In this document: positions 52,053 to 60,152 of the stretch, piece by piece
Position numbering within the stretch: the stretch's first letter is position 1
How the letters are laid out: every line of letters starts with the position of its first letter
Source of the DNA: an uncultured Lachnospiraceae bacterium
GTDB lineage: Bacteria; Bacillota; Clostridia; Lachnospirales; Lachnospiraceae
DNA length: 64,000 nt
Direction: 5' to 3'
Assembly (NCBI GenBank): GCA_910585295.1
Contig: CAJUDE010000021.1
Span: forward strand, 7,232-71,231
Notes under the pieces: generated by a model
Database searches by the model: none
Seen by the model: only the letters and a program-made list of their open reading frames with translations
Told to the model about the DNA's origin: nothing
Program-made: the position numbers and the translations under genes

Positions 52053-52128
52053 AAGTAAATTCTCCTTTCCAAGAAATATAACCCTAAGTAATTGCGAAAC
52101 TGCCAAATCATCAAAATTTCCTACAAGA

Positions 52129-52510
52129 TAAAAAGCCCCGTCCTGTAAAAGGACGAAGCCATGCATCGTTTACCACCTGTTACATTATACTTTGGCTTAT
52201 AAAAAAATGCTTTCACGCCTTCGCGTGGCAAGGCCTTTCCTTGAATAGAAATAGAAAAAAGCATTCCAGCCAGCATATACGGTTCCAATAACGGAGGAGC
52301 CTGCCGTCCCAACCTACTAACCCACTCTGCTGTATTGCAACTAGCGGTTCCCATAATAATTAGCCAGTATGGGAAACACAGCCTAGGGATGTTCAGAGGG
52401 CAGCTTGGAAGTGATGTTCAGGCAGTTTCTACTAATGCCGGCTTACACCTTCCCGGCTCGCTGTAATGTTGGAATACCGCCCTACTGTCTTCGTCATCGC
52501 CTTTGAATAT
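52129..52510 (-). ncRNA. T-box leader of ileS with AUC (Ile) specifier
   Basis: Minus-strand leader in order: Stem I base GATGACGAAGACAGTAGG, the distal loop AGCGAGCCGGGAAGGTG, a specifier loop TGAACATCACTTCC with AUC at 52413-52415, then a T-box antiterminator AACAGGTGGTAAACG (52167-52181) and the terminator TCGTCCTTTTACAGGACG with GGGCTTTTT (52129-52160). AUC is an isoleucine codon, matching the gene downstream. The T-box reads AGGTGGTA rather than the usual AGGGTGGTA, but keeps the UGGU that pairs with the tRNA end. Two further stems lie between. Confidence 0.88.
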
Positions 52511-53262
52511 ACTAATGCTTAAAAACTGTTACCCATTATAAAGCCTGGCTTACCTCTTGTCAAGAAGGCAAATCCTATCTTCCGCCAAATTGCCTGTCCC
52601 AGCCAAAGCCTGCCTTACCACCATACACCATTGAAGGCAGCCCACGATTATTTCATAAATATAATAGCTCGCCAAGTATGTTAGGCATTTTACCTTGACT
52701 TTTTACTTTTCGCACAATATACTGAAAAAAGTTAGGGGGAGGCTTTTGGCTTTTTAATTTATTATATAAAGTAAAAGCATCCCGGCTGCCGCCGGGGCGT
52801 TTTCAATAGCTGATAGTTATAAAGGAACTAACATAAAAATTAAGGGGCTGCCGTCCGGCTGCTACTGGATCTGAAAACGCATACAGGAAAGATTTAAGAT
52901 AGAACTTTTTTACAACTCATAATAGCAGCGGGTCTTGAACCCGAATATAAAGTTTGTATAAGCCCTTGTAAATACTGGTTGATTCTATTTCTATGACAAC
53001 TTTACAAATATTCTATTTAACTTCATCTTCTACCCAGTGGAACCTTCTGTCAAGGGAGGGCGGTGGGTTGCTCCCCATTCAAAGATTGCAGCCCTACGGT
53101 CCACCAATCAAAAAAGATTGGTATGTTTATTATATCTCCCTTTAGTGTGGATACCAAACACTGGAAGGAAATTTTTTGCAGCTAGCAGATTGCAAATGAA
53201 ATATTCATGCAGCAGAGCAGGCGGCAGGGTGGCGCCTACCGCCCTTTCCCAGCTTTGCTTTT
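52511..53262. other. Gene-free 750-base region between ileS leader and endolysin
   Basis: No supported gene. On the minus strand TTGGCG and AATAAT (17-base spacing, near 52640-52680) could be the ileS promoter. At 52929-52943 the minus strand reads CGGGTTCAAGACCCG, a perfect stem-loop of tRNA T-arm type without the rest of a tRNA. A small hairpin ACCAATC, AAAAAA, GATTGGT is near 53103. The junction between chromosome and mobile insert should be in this stretch. Confidence 0.5.
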
Positions 53263-54318
53263 TTACAGCATCCCCAGAAGGGACTTCCACATTTTCTTTC
53301 CTGCAGTAACCTCCCCATCCAGGCTCTTATAGCCAAGCACACTTTTCTGGTAGGCGTTCACTGCTGATGTAAATTTTGCCCCTGCAATGCCATCCACAAT
53401 CCCACAATCAAAGCCCAGGGCATTCAGGCGCTTTTGCAATGGCACGACTACAGGGTGCTTCCGGTTCCTGAATGCGGACACCGTGACAGTATTCCCAAGA
53501 ACCCCATCCCTGGTGGTTCCATTTGTTCTGCTGCCAGTGGCTTCCTGCACATCCAGGATAAATTGCTTCTGGGTATAGCCGAAACCTTGCAGGTTCCCAT
53601 CTGCCCCACTGCCAGCATAAATTGCATTCCCATCCCTATCATAGACGTTCTGCCCAGGCTTACAGTCTGCAATGGCAAAATCTTTGTTATGGTATGCCCC
53701 TGTCTGCCCCTGGCAAATGCCATTTTCCCAGCCAGAGCCTACACGGAACCAACCCTCATCCCCTTCACTTTCTTCTGGTTTTTCAGGTTTTTTATCCCCT
53801 GGCTGTCCATCCGTTGGCACATCCTGCCCAACCTGCCCCTTGAAATCTTCCCACAGTTCAGGGCTGTCCATCATCTTCCGGGGGCAGTATTTCCCTTTCG
53901 CATCAAAATGGCGGATGACTCTGTTTGCCGGGATCCCAGCCTCCCCCATCAGGTGTTTCACCAGACCAATGGCGTTCTGGCGTGCCTTTTCGTAATCCCC
54001 ATCCTCATTCACGCAAATCTCTATGTTGATAGTGTTCCTATTATTTGCATCATGGATAGGATGTCCCCCACCATACTCAACCCCAATCGAATATGTTCCG
54101 TCTGCATTCTCTGCCGCTTGGTAAATGCCGTCTGAGCCAGCATAATACTGCACGGAGGTATTTAGATGCCCAAGGGACTGCGCCTTGGCATGGCGCCTTG
54201 CCCCCGCCCCTTTTGATGTATTGTCCGTTTCATGGATAACAATATATTTTGGGCTGTTGCGCCCTGCATATGTATTGTTCTTTGAGATAAAGTCCCTATT
54301 AATTTCAATATCGCCCAT
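53263..54318 (-). CDS. Phage endolysin: N-acetylmuramoyl-L-alanine amidase with peptidoglycan-binding domain
   Basis: 351 residues. An Amidase_2 domain (about 20-150) has zinc ligands H29 (KYIVIHETDN), H137 (VIRHFDAKGKYCPRK) and C145, all present. A proline-rich linker (PTDGQPGDKKPEKPEESEG) leads to a beta-rich segment (about 190-260) and a C-terminal peptidoglycan-binding domain (LQKRLNALGFDCGIVDGIAG, FTSAVNAYQKSVLG). It cuts the bond between muramic acid and the stem peptide at lysis. Holin and other small lysis genes lie directly upstream on the same strand. The start ATG 54318 has GGAGGGGCGGTGCC. Confidence 0.93.
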   Translation of the reverse strand: MGDIEINRDFISKNNTYAGRNSPKYIVIHETDNTSKGAGARRHAKAQSLGHLNTSVQYYAGSDGIYQAAENADGTYSIGVEYGGGHPIHDANNRNTINIEICVNEDGDYEKARQNAIGLVKHLMGEAGIPANRVIRHFDAKGKYCPRKMMDSPELWEDFKGQVGQDVPTDGQPGDKKPEKPEESEGDEGWFRVGSGWENGICQGQTGAYHNKDFAIADCKPGQNVYDRDGNAIYAGSGADGNLQGFGYTQKQFILDVQEATGSRTNGTTRDGVLGNTVTVSAFRNRKHPVVVPLQKRLNALGFDCGIVDGIAGAKFTSAVNAYQKSVLGYKSLDGEVTAGKKMWKSLLGML

Positions 54319-54445
54319 GGCACCGCCCCTCCATAACCTGAACGCTTTGTTCTTTAGCGCATCCGCATTTTATCCTGCACACCCTGGTTCCTTCCCACCT
54401 AGGGGCAAAATATATCATATCTTCCGGGGGAAACAATCTCTTCAT
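54305..54445 (-). CDS. 46-residue Cys-rich ORF between holin and endolysin
   Basis: Starts one base after the holin stop (ATG 54445) behind GGAGGGGCAATAAG and ends inside the endolysin start, overlapping it by 14 bases in another frame. The sequence begins MKRLFPPEDMIYFAPRWEGT and has RVCRIKCGCAKEQS, three cysteines in a CxxxCxC pattern, plus a fourth near the end. The good ribosome site and exact tiling between two lysis genes argue for a real gene. I do not recognise the family; it could be an endolysin regulator or a spanin-like accessory. Confidence 0.5.
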   Translation of the reverse strand: MKRLFPPEDMIYFAPRWEGTRVCRIKCGCAKEQSVQVMEGRCHGRY

Positions 54446-54446
54446 C

Positions 54447-54659
54447 TTATTGCCCCTCCATCCCTTCTAGTTCTGGCAAGCCCGCCAGGGATGTGAGCAT
54501 TGAGGCGGCCCCTGCCAGCGCTGCAGTCCCTAAGACTACTTTCCAATCAACAGCCCCAATCGTTGCCGCTGCTGGGATCAGCGCCACCGCATTCTGCGCC
54601 ATGGTTTTCACTGCCCGGACACTTGCCGCCTTAATCCATCCCTTCATCTTTTTCCACAT
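54447..54659 (-). CDS. Phage holin, r1t-like
   Basis: 70 residues from ATG 54659 (AAGGGAAGGGTGACTAT upstream): MWKKMKGWIKAASVRAVKTM, AQNAVALIPAAATIGAVDWK, VVLGTAALAGAASMLTSLAG. Two hydrophobic helices with the pattern (RAVKTxAQ...IDW...ALSVAALAALxSxLTS) match r1t-type holins. It forms the membrane hole that lets the endolysin reach the wall. Longer in-frame starts upstream overlap the preceding gene and lack a ribosome site. Confidence 0.88.
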   Translation of the reverse strand: MWKKMKGWIKAASVRAVKTMAQNAVALIPAAATIGAVDWKVVLGTAALAGAASMLTSLAGLPELEGMEGQ

Positions 54660-54663
54660 ATAG

Positions 54664-55005
54664 TCACCCTTCCCTTTCCTTTGGCTCTTCTGGCATAGCC
54701 AGAAGCGTATTGTAAAGTTTCGTCGCCACATCATTCCCACCAAGGCCATGGTAGGACTCATAAACCTTCTTCATGGATTCCTTTGCGTAAATTGGGCAGC
54801 ACTCCCTATCCTGGTACTTATTGTAATTTTGCACAATGCTTTCCCTTAGGAGGCTTTGGACTCCCCCGGCAATCGCCGTGCTTTTCCGCTGCTCCTCCCC
54901 CAAACGCTTCCTCACGTCCCGGTACAGGCACCCAAGTATAAACGTTATGGCGGCAAACAGCCACTCCAGCCAATTCTGTAGGATAAAACCCCATATTGCA
55001 TGCAT
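54664..55005 (-). CDS. Small membrane-anchored phage protein before the holin
   Basis: 113 residues from ATG 55005 (AGAGGGAGGTGAGCTG upstream). One N-terminal helix (MHAIWGFILQNWLEWLFAAI then TFILGCLYRDVRKRLG), then a soluble helical part with RECCPIYAKESMKKVYESYH and GGNDVATKLYNTLLAMPEEP. The position and shape are common in clostridial lysis cassettes; the second half resembles the haemolysin XhlA/holin-accessory idea, but I do not recognise a family. It ends four bases before the holin start. A palindromic stretch (GGGTAGGAGACTACCC) lies upstream. Confidence 0.75.
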   Translation of the reverse strand: MHAIWGFILQNWLEWLFAAITFILGCLYRDVRKRLGEEQRKSTAIAGGVQSLLRESIVQNYNKYQDRECCPIYAKESMKKVYESYHGLGGNDVATKLYNTLLAMPEEPKEREG

Positions 55006-55251
55006 CAGCTCACCTCCCTCTTTACTTTTTTGATCGGGTAGGAGACTACCCATTAGTTGAGTAGCCGACCTCCCACACCATATTGCGTGTCCAAATTGAT
55101 ACAAATATTTCTTGGGTGCTATCGTTTAGACATTTACGGCAAACGCAGTAAAATCAACACTTTTCAGAAAGGCAGATGCACCCGACCATAAATGGCTATC
55201 GTTCTATTATTCGGATTTGCCGTGCTTTCGATATTTGGAAGTGTAAAATTT

Positions 55252-55291
55252 AACGATAACCCATTTTTCAGAGAGGTTATCGTTATTTTTT
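55252..55291 (+). terminator. Strong terminator on the plus strand, no matching gene
   Basis: AACGATAACC, 13-base loop, GGTTATCGTT followed by ATTTTTT. All nearby recognised genes are on the minus strand, so it would end an unknown plus-strand transcript or act as a barrier between the lysis genes and the HEPN gene. Confidence 0.6.
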
Positions 55292-55326
55292 GCACCCACT
55301 AAAATCATCCAGTCATAACTGAATAT

Positions 55327-56694
55327 TTACAAGATCAAATCTATTGCCTGTATTATCAAATTATCTTCTATTTTTGCTTGTTTCATAATCATAATGTATA
55401 TGTACACTCTAGCCAAGGTATATGCATACACATGAATGTCTTCCATTTCTTCTAAGCTACTATGCATGAGTAAATTTCTCATTTTAGCAAATTTATTTGG
55501 CATATCATTTATTTCTTCTTGTCTCAAGCCAAATTTCATCAACACACGATTTCTATAGCTAACGGTCAATTTATCAAATTTCGTTTGGCAATGTTCAAAT
55601 TTTTCTCCCAAGCCAAAATCTAATAATTTTATCATATCAGCATATTTTTTGAATTCCTTACGTTTTTTTGAATCAGCCCCTTTATATTCTTCATCCTTTT
55701 TTTCTATAAATTGGAGAAATTCTTCCTTAACTTCATTTGCTTTTTGAGAATACTCCGTTTTTGCATTTGGAAATACATAGTTAAAAACAGACTCAAAACT
55801 TGTGCAACAAATCATATATGATTCAGGCGTTACATATTTTCCGCTTTTTAAATTTTTAGGTATAAATAACAAATTTAAATCTTTCTTATTTACAATTTGA
55901 ATAAGGTCATTTATATGATCAAAAACAAAATAATATCCAATGATTTGATCTATATCCACAATATCCTCTTTATCAAGATCGATTATATGTGTATATGCTA
56001 TTGGAGCATTCTTTCCTTTATCATTTATTTTTCCTAAACTTATTTCTCCAATCCTAATGTTTTTCCTAAAATTGACAAAAGTCATTAAATTGTATATCCA
56101 CATATAAATTGTTCTAAAATAGGTTACATCTATTTTCTCTTCAAAACACAACTTCAATATAGATTTGGGTTTTCCTAAATTATAATCTACTTGCATATTA
56201 ATAGGCTCCCCTGGCAGGGTAACACTAAGTACAAGATTAGCTTTCTTACCATCAACCTCAACTTCACATTCTTTACTAATCTCATCAAACGGTCTTAATT
56301 TTATTTCACCACCACCGCCACTGAAATAATTATAGCAAGTATTTTTTTCATCAATAATGTGATTTGGTCTGTAAAAATAATCAATTATCCCACCTTTAAA
56401 TGTTATTGTATCAAAGCACCGTTCGTTACCATCAAAGCACACAAAGCCAGAAGGCTTTGCAATATATCCAGAACGATTTACTTTCAAAAAGCAATTTAAA
56501 AAGAATATATTTTCAAATCCTATCGTTGTACCTTCCAAAACTTCTAAATGAATATTTTTATTTGCCAAAAAATCATATGGCTTAATTGAACTTTGTTCCT
56601 TTGGCACAAGTTGTAACAATTCTCCATCATAAGTAAAAATATAACTTTTTCCTTCCAACTCCATATAACCGCTTTGCATTTTGCTTCTTGGCAT
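55327..56694 (-). CDS. HEPN-domain protein with RNxxxH motif (ApeA-like, possible abortive-infection factor)
   Basis: 455 residues from ATG 56694 (GAAGGAGTAGTTATA upstream), strongly AT-rich against its neighbours. The C-terminal 160 residues are helical and contain KMRNLLMHSS: R406-N-x-x-x-H411 is the catalytic RNxxxH of HEPN ribonucleases. The first 300 residues are beta-rich (FLKVNRSGYIAKPSGFVCFD, GGIIDYFYRPNHIIDEKN), like the N-terminal domain of ApeA-type proteins. Those act as RNases that halt phage growth. Placement inside a phage-like insert between lysis genes and recombinases is typical of defence cargo. No antitoxin gene is adjacent, so it may be self-controlled through its N-terminal domain. 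Confidence 0.75.
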   Translation of the reverse strand: MPRSKMQSGYMELEGKSYIFTYDGELLQLVPKEQSSIKPYDFLANKNIHLEVLEGTTIGFENIFFLNCFLKVNRSGYIAKPSGFVCFDGNERCFDTITFKGGIIDYFYRPNHIIDEKNTCYNYFSGGGGEIKLRPFDEISKECEVEVDGKKANLVLSVTLPGEPINMQVDYNLGKPKSILKLCFEEKIDVTYFRTIYMWIYNLMTFVNFRKNIRIGEISLGKINDKGKNAPIAYTHIIDLDKEDIVDIDQIIGYYFVFDHINDLIQIVNKKDLNLLFIPKNLKSGKYVTPESYMICCTSFESVFNYVFPNAKTEYSQKANEVKEEFLQFIEKKDEEYKGADSKKRKEFKKYADMIKLLDFGLGEKFEHCQTKFDKLTVSYRNRVLMKFGLRQEEINDMPNKFAKMRNLLMHSSLEEMEDIHVYAYTLARVYIYIMIMKQAKIEDNLIIQAIDLIL

Positions 56695-56836
56695 TATAAC
56701 TACTCCTTCTAAACTATATAAATTCGATCTACCAGACACCACCAGCATCAAAATTATACCTCAATTCTTCACAAATTTCCACACACAAAAACAGCGGGCA
56801 GGATATCCGATACTCCCCGGAACCTGCCCGCCGCCA

Positions 56837-58417
56837 TCAAATCTCTGTGCTGACTTCCACGCCGTTGCGGAAAGTGAAAACCACCCTGCCGTCGTGATAG
56901 ACCGTTACATAATCCACAAGCCTGTGGAACAGCTTCTCGTTGAAATCCACCGGCAGTTCCACCGTCTCGCTGAGCCCCGCGAGGAAGCCGCTGAAAATGT
57001 CGTACTGGATCTCCTTCCTCTCCCGCTCTTTTTCCAGGCTGTCTATCCGGCTCTCCAAAGCGGCGTACCGGCTGGCATACACGTCATACTTCTTGCGGTA
57101 GTCGTGCTGGTCAAGTTTCCGGGTGGCGTTCTCATCGACCAGCTTCTGGATCAGCCCCGCGGTCACCTCCATCTCGCTGCTGACCGCTTCTATCTCCGTG
57201 TCAATGGAGCCGCAGTCCGCCAGGGCTTCCATGACCGCCCTGCAGTCCCCGATGACCTCCTCCCGTTTCTCCATCAGGATGCCGGCCGCCTCAAGGAACA
57301 GCTCCTTTATCCGCTGCTCGTACAGATGGGGTGTGGCACACTTGCTCTCGCCTTTGAACTTGGCATTGCACTGCCATACCGTCCGCTTGTACTTGCTGTT
57401 GGAATGCCAGACCTTGGAGCCGAAGTATTCGCCGCAGTCGCCGCATTTCAGCTTTGCAGAGAACGGGCTGCAGCAGTTATGGCTCCGCCCCAGGTTCTTC
57501 CGCCGCTGTATCTCCATCTGCACGAGCTGCCACTCTGCAGGCTCGATGATGGCGTCATGGCTGCCCTCCACGTAATACTGCGGCACCTCCCCTTCGTTCG
57601 CCTTGCGCTTCTTGGAAAGGAAGTCCACCGTGTAGCACTTCTGCAGGCGGGCGTCGCCTTTGTACTTTTCGTTGGAAAGGATGTTCTCCACCGTCCTGTG
57701 CCGCCATGTTTCCTTACCTGTAGGCGTCGGGATGTTCCTGTCCGTCAGATATTTTGCAATGGCATAGGGCGTCTGCCCCTGCATGAACAGCCGGTAGATG
57801 AGCCGCACCGTCTCCGCCTCTTCCGGCACAACCTCCATCTGCCCGTCCTCCCCTTTCCGGTATCCGAGGAAGGAACTGTAGGCCAGGCTGACTTTGCCGT
57901 CAGCGAAACGCTTCCGTTTCCCCCATGTCACGTTTTCCGAAATGGAGCGGGACTCTTCCTGCGCCAGCGAGGACATGATGGTGATGAGCAGCTCGCCCTT
58001 GGAATCAAGCGTGTAGATGTTCTCTTTCTGGAAATAAACCTCCACGCCTTTCTCCTTCAGCTTCCGGACCGTGGTGAGGCTGTCCACCGTGTTCCTTGCG
58101 AAGCGGCTCACGGATTTGGTCACAATGAGGTCTATTTTTCCGTCCAGCGCATCCTGCACCATCTGGTTAAAACCGCTCCGGTGCCTTGTATCGGTTGCAC
58201 TTATGCCCTCGTCCGTATAGACGTTTACGAATTCCCATTCCGGCCGGGACTTGATGTAGTTGGTGTAATAATCCACCTGCGCCTCGTAGCTGGTGAGCTG
58301 CTCCTCGCTGTCCGTGCTGACGCGGGCGTATCCGGCAGTCTTCCGCTTTGCCACCGCGTCATTCCTTACCCCGGTATGCAGGTTCCTTGTCGCCGGTATC
58401 ACTGTCACATTAGGCAT
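56837..58417 (-). CDS. Large serine recombinase 1
   Basis: 526 residues. Resolvase N-domain with the catalytic Ser34 in GYARVSTDSEEQLTSYEAQ, then DLIVTKSVSRFARN and EVYFQKENIYTLDS; recombinase domain (FLGYRKGEDGQMEVVPEEAE, GKETWRHRTVENILSNEKYK); zinc ribbon with LKCGDCGEYFGSKVW and WQCNAKFKGESKC; and a coiled-coil-rich C-terminus (MEVTAGLIQKLVDENATRKL). It can integrate or excise DNA between att sites. It overlaps recombinase 2 by eight bases, so both are produced together, as in Ccr or other two-recombinase systems. Confidence 0.94.
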   Translation of the reverse strand: MPNVTVIPATRNLHTGVRNDAVAKRKTAGYARVSTDSEEQLTSYEAQVDYYTNYIKSRPEWEFVNVYTDEGISATDTRHRSGFNQMVQDALDGKIDLIVTKSVSRFARNTVDSLTTVRKLKEKGVEVYFQKENIYTLDSKGELLITIMSSLAQEESRSISENVTWGKRKRFADGKVSLAYSSFLGYRKGEDGQMEVVPEEAETVRLIYRLFMQGQTPYAIAKYLTDRNIPTPTGKETWRHRTVENILSNEKYKGDARLQKCYTVDFLSKKRKANEGEVPQYYVEGSHDAIIEPAEWQLVQMEIQRRKNLGRSHNCCSPFSAKLKCGDCGEYFGSKVWHSNSKYKRTVWQCNAKFKGESKCATPHLYEQRIKELFLEAAGILMEKREEVIGDCRAVMEALADCGSIDTEIEAVSSEMEVTAGLIQKLVDENATRKLDQHDYRKKYDVYASRYAALESRIDSLEKERERKEIQYDIFSGFLAGLSETVELPVDFNEKLFHRLVDYVTVYHDGRVVFTFRNGVEVSTEI

Positions 58418-59921
58418 TGCCGTCCCCCTCCTTTCCGGCGCCGGTGTTCCCTGCGCGCATTTCTTTCATCATGCGGCTCACCGTCTGCCTGTGCGCCTCC
58501 GAAGCCTCCCTGTCGTTCCAGTATGCCTTCATCTTTTCGCTCTGCCGCTGGCGCTGCTCCTCCGGGAATTTGCGCCCCTTCCAGTATTCCTTCATCCGCT
58601 CACTGTGCCGTCTGCGCTGTTCCTCCGTCTGCTTCCTTCCGGAGTTTTTCAGGCTGATCTGCCGTTTATGCTCCTCCGTGCAGATATGCACCACTTCATG
58701 CTCCTGCCACTGTTTAACGGTTTCTTTCCCGTTTTTTAAGCGGAATGCCAGGGTGCGGTTTTCCTCTGCCCGGACTGCCGCTATCTTATCCCTGACGGCA
58801 TCCTCCGTCACCCCGCCGCCAAGCACCTCGGCAGTGAGCCGGAAAAGCTCATCCTCCGGGATGATGTCCGCGCCACAGTTTTTCAGCCCCTCTTTCCTCC
58901 GCGTCCTGCAGGTCCATGTCCGGTATTCAGGCGCACCCGACCGGATGTAATTCTTCCCACAGCGGCAGCACCTCACCATGCCGGAAAATGGGTATGTCGG
59001 TGTTTCCTCCCCTTCCTTATGCTTGAAATGCTCCGCCCTGCGTTTGATTTCCTCCTGCACCTGGTTGAATGTGTCCATGTCAATGATTGCCTCGTGGGTG
59101 CCGGTGGCATGGTACATCGGTTTCTCGCCAGTATTCTTGATGCACTTCTTCGTGATGTGGTTCTCGCGGTAGGTTTTCTGCAGGAGCAGGTTGCCGGTGT
59201 ATGCATAATTGCGGAGCAGCTTTAAAATAGGGCTCCTGCTCCACCTGTTCCCAAGCCTCGTCTTTATGCCCATGGCGTTCAGGCGGTCCCGGATGGCGGT
59301 CGCCCCCATCCCCTCCAGGTACCAGTCAAATATCATCCGTACGGTCTCCGCTTCCTCCGGCACGATTTCGTACCGGCCGTTTACGTTTCGGTAGCCGAGC
59401 AGCGTGCTGCTCCACGGTTTCCCTTCCTCGAAATTCTTCTTGATGCGCCACTTCTGGTTCTCGCTTGCCGACCGGCTCTCCTCCTGCGCATAGGAAGCAA
59501 GCACCGTCAGCATCAGCTCCCCGTCCGTACTCAGCGAATGGATATTCTGCTCCTCAAAATAAACATCCATGCCGATCTGCTTCAGTTCCCGCACCGTTTC
59601 CAGCAGCGTCACCGTGTTCCTGGCAAAGCGTGAGATCGATTTGGTCAGCACCATGTCAATCTTCCCTGCCCTGCAGTCTGCCAGCAGGCGCACAAAATTC
59701 TCCCTGGTGTCCTTCGTCCCGGTCCGTGCCTCATCTGCATATACCCCGGCGTACTCCCATCCGCTGTGGTTCTGGATCAGGCCGCTGTAGTAGCTGACCT
59801 GCGCCTCCAGTGAGTGCAGCATGGCATCTTTGCCAGACGATACACGACAGTATGCGGCCACGTTCTTATCCCGTGGGAGCTCCGGTGCGCCGAAGGCCAC
59901 CTGCGTCACTTTCCTGCCCAT
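58410..59921 (-). CDS. Large serine recombinase 2 with NUMOD3-like basic repeats
   Basis: 503 residues from ATG 59921 (AAGGAGGGATGACAAC upstream). Catalytic Ser28 in YCRVSSGKDAMLHSLEAQ, then MVLTKSISRFARNTV and DVYFEEQNIHSLST; recombinase domain (LLGYRNVNGRYEIVPEEAET); zinc ribbon VRCCRCGKNYIRS with WTCRTRRKEGLKNCG. The C-terminus is unusual: three basic repeats of the kind HKRQISLKNSGRKQTEEQRR, HSERMKEYWKGRKFPEEQRQ, QSEKMKAYWNDREASEAHRQ, resembling the DNA-binding NUMOD3 modules of homing endonucleases. This may add DNA specificity. Its start lies about 230 bases from the IS110 transposase end. Confidence 0.93.
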   Translation of the reverse strand: MGRKVTQVAFGAPELPRDKNVAAYCRVSSGKDAMLHSLEAQVSYYSGLIQNHSGWEYAGVYADEARTGTKDTRENFVRLLADCRAGKIDMVLTKSISRFARNTVTLLETVRELKQIGMDVYFEEQNIHSLSTDGELMLTVLASYAQEESRSASENQKWRIKKNFEEGKPWSSTLLGYRNVNGRYEIVPEEAETVRMIFDWYLEGMGATAIRDRLNAMGIKTRLGNRWSRSPILKLLRNYAYTGNLLLQKTYRENHITKKCIKNTGEKPMYHATGTHEAIIDMDTFNQVQEEIKRRAEHFKHKEGEETPTYPFSGMVRCCRCGKNYIRSGAPEYRTWTCRTRRKEGLKNCGADIIPEDELFRLTAEVLGGGVTEDAVRDKIAAVRAEENRTLAFRLKNGKETVKQWQEHEVVHICTEEHKRQISLKNSGRKQTEEQRRRHSERMKEYWKGRKFPEEQRQRQSEKMKAYWNDREASEAHRQTVSRMMKEMRAGNTGAGKEGDGNA

Positions 59922-60152
59922 GTTGTCATCCCTCCTTGTATCAATTCCTGCCACTTCGGGCATACCCTATTAATAATACGAAACCATGGCGGTTAGCCGA
60001 TAACCCCGGCCTGCCATTCTTCCGCCTGCCACTCCCTGCCGGGTAGTCACATATAGCCATACCTTTCAAAAGAAGTCAACATTAATAAGCCAATCCAAAA
60101 TGACAAAAAATTGGCCGAATAAAAGATGCATATTGTGTAATTTACAGAAAAT
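59922..60152. other. Spacer between recombinase 2 and IS110
   Basis: No gene. It must contain the recombinase promoter, one end of the IS110 element and possibly an attachment site. The base composition drops to AT-rich towards the transposase end. No terminal inverted repeat was found, as expected for IS110. Confidence 0.5.

Noticed and set aside
52929..52943. A complete tRNA gene
   Set aside because: Only a T-arm-like stem exists; no acceptor stem, D-arm or anticodon arm can be drawn around it.
53037..53309. Plus-strand 90-codon open frame over the endolysin end
   Set aside because: It overlaps the endolysin antisense, has no ribosome site and a low-complexity sequence typical of a shadow frame.
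56681..58657. Plus-strand 658-codon open frame opposite recombinase 1
   Set aside because: It is the antisense shadow of a GC-rich recombinase gene; its protein is rich in Pro, Leu and His with no domain.
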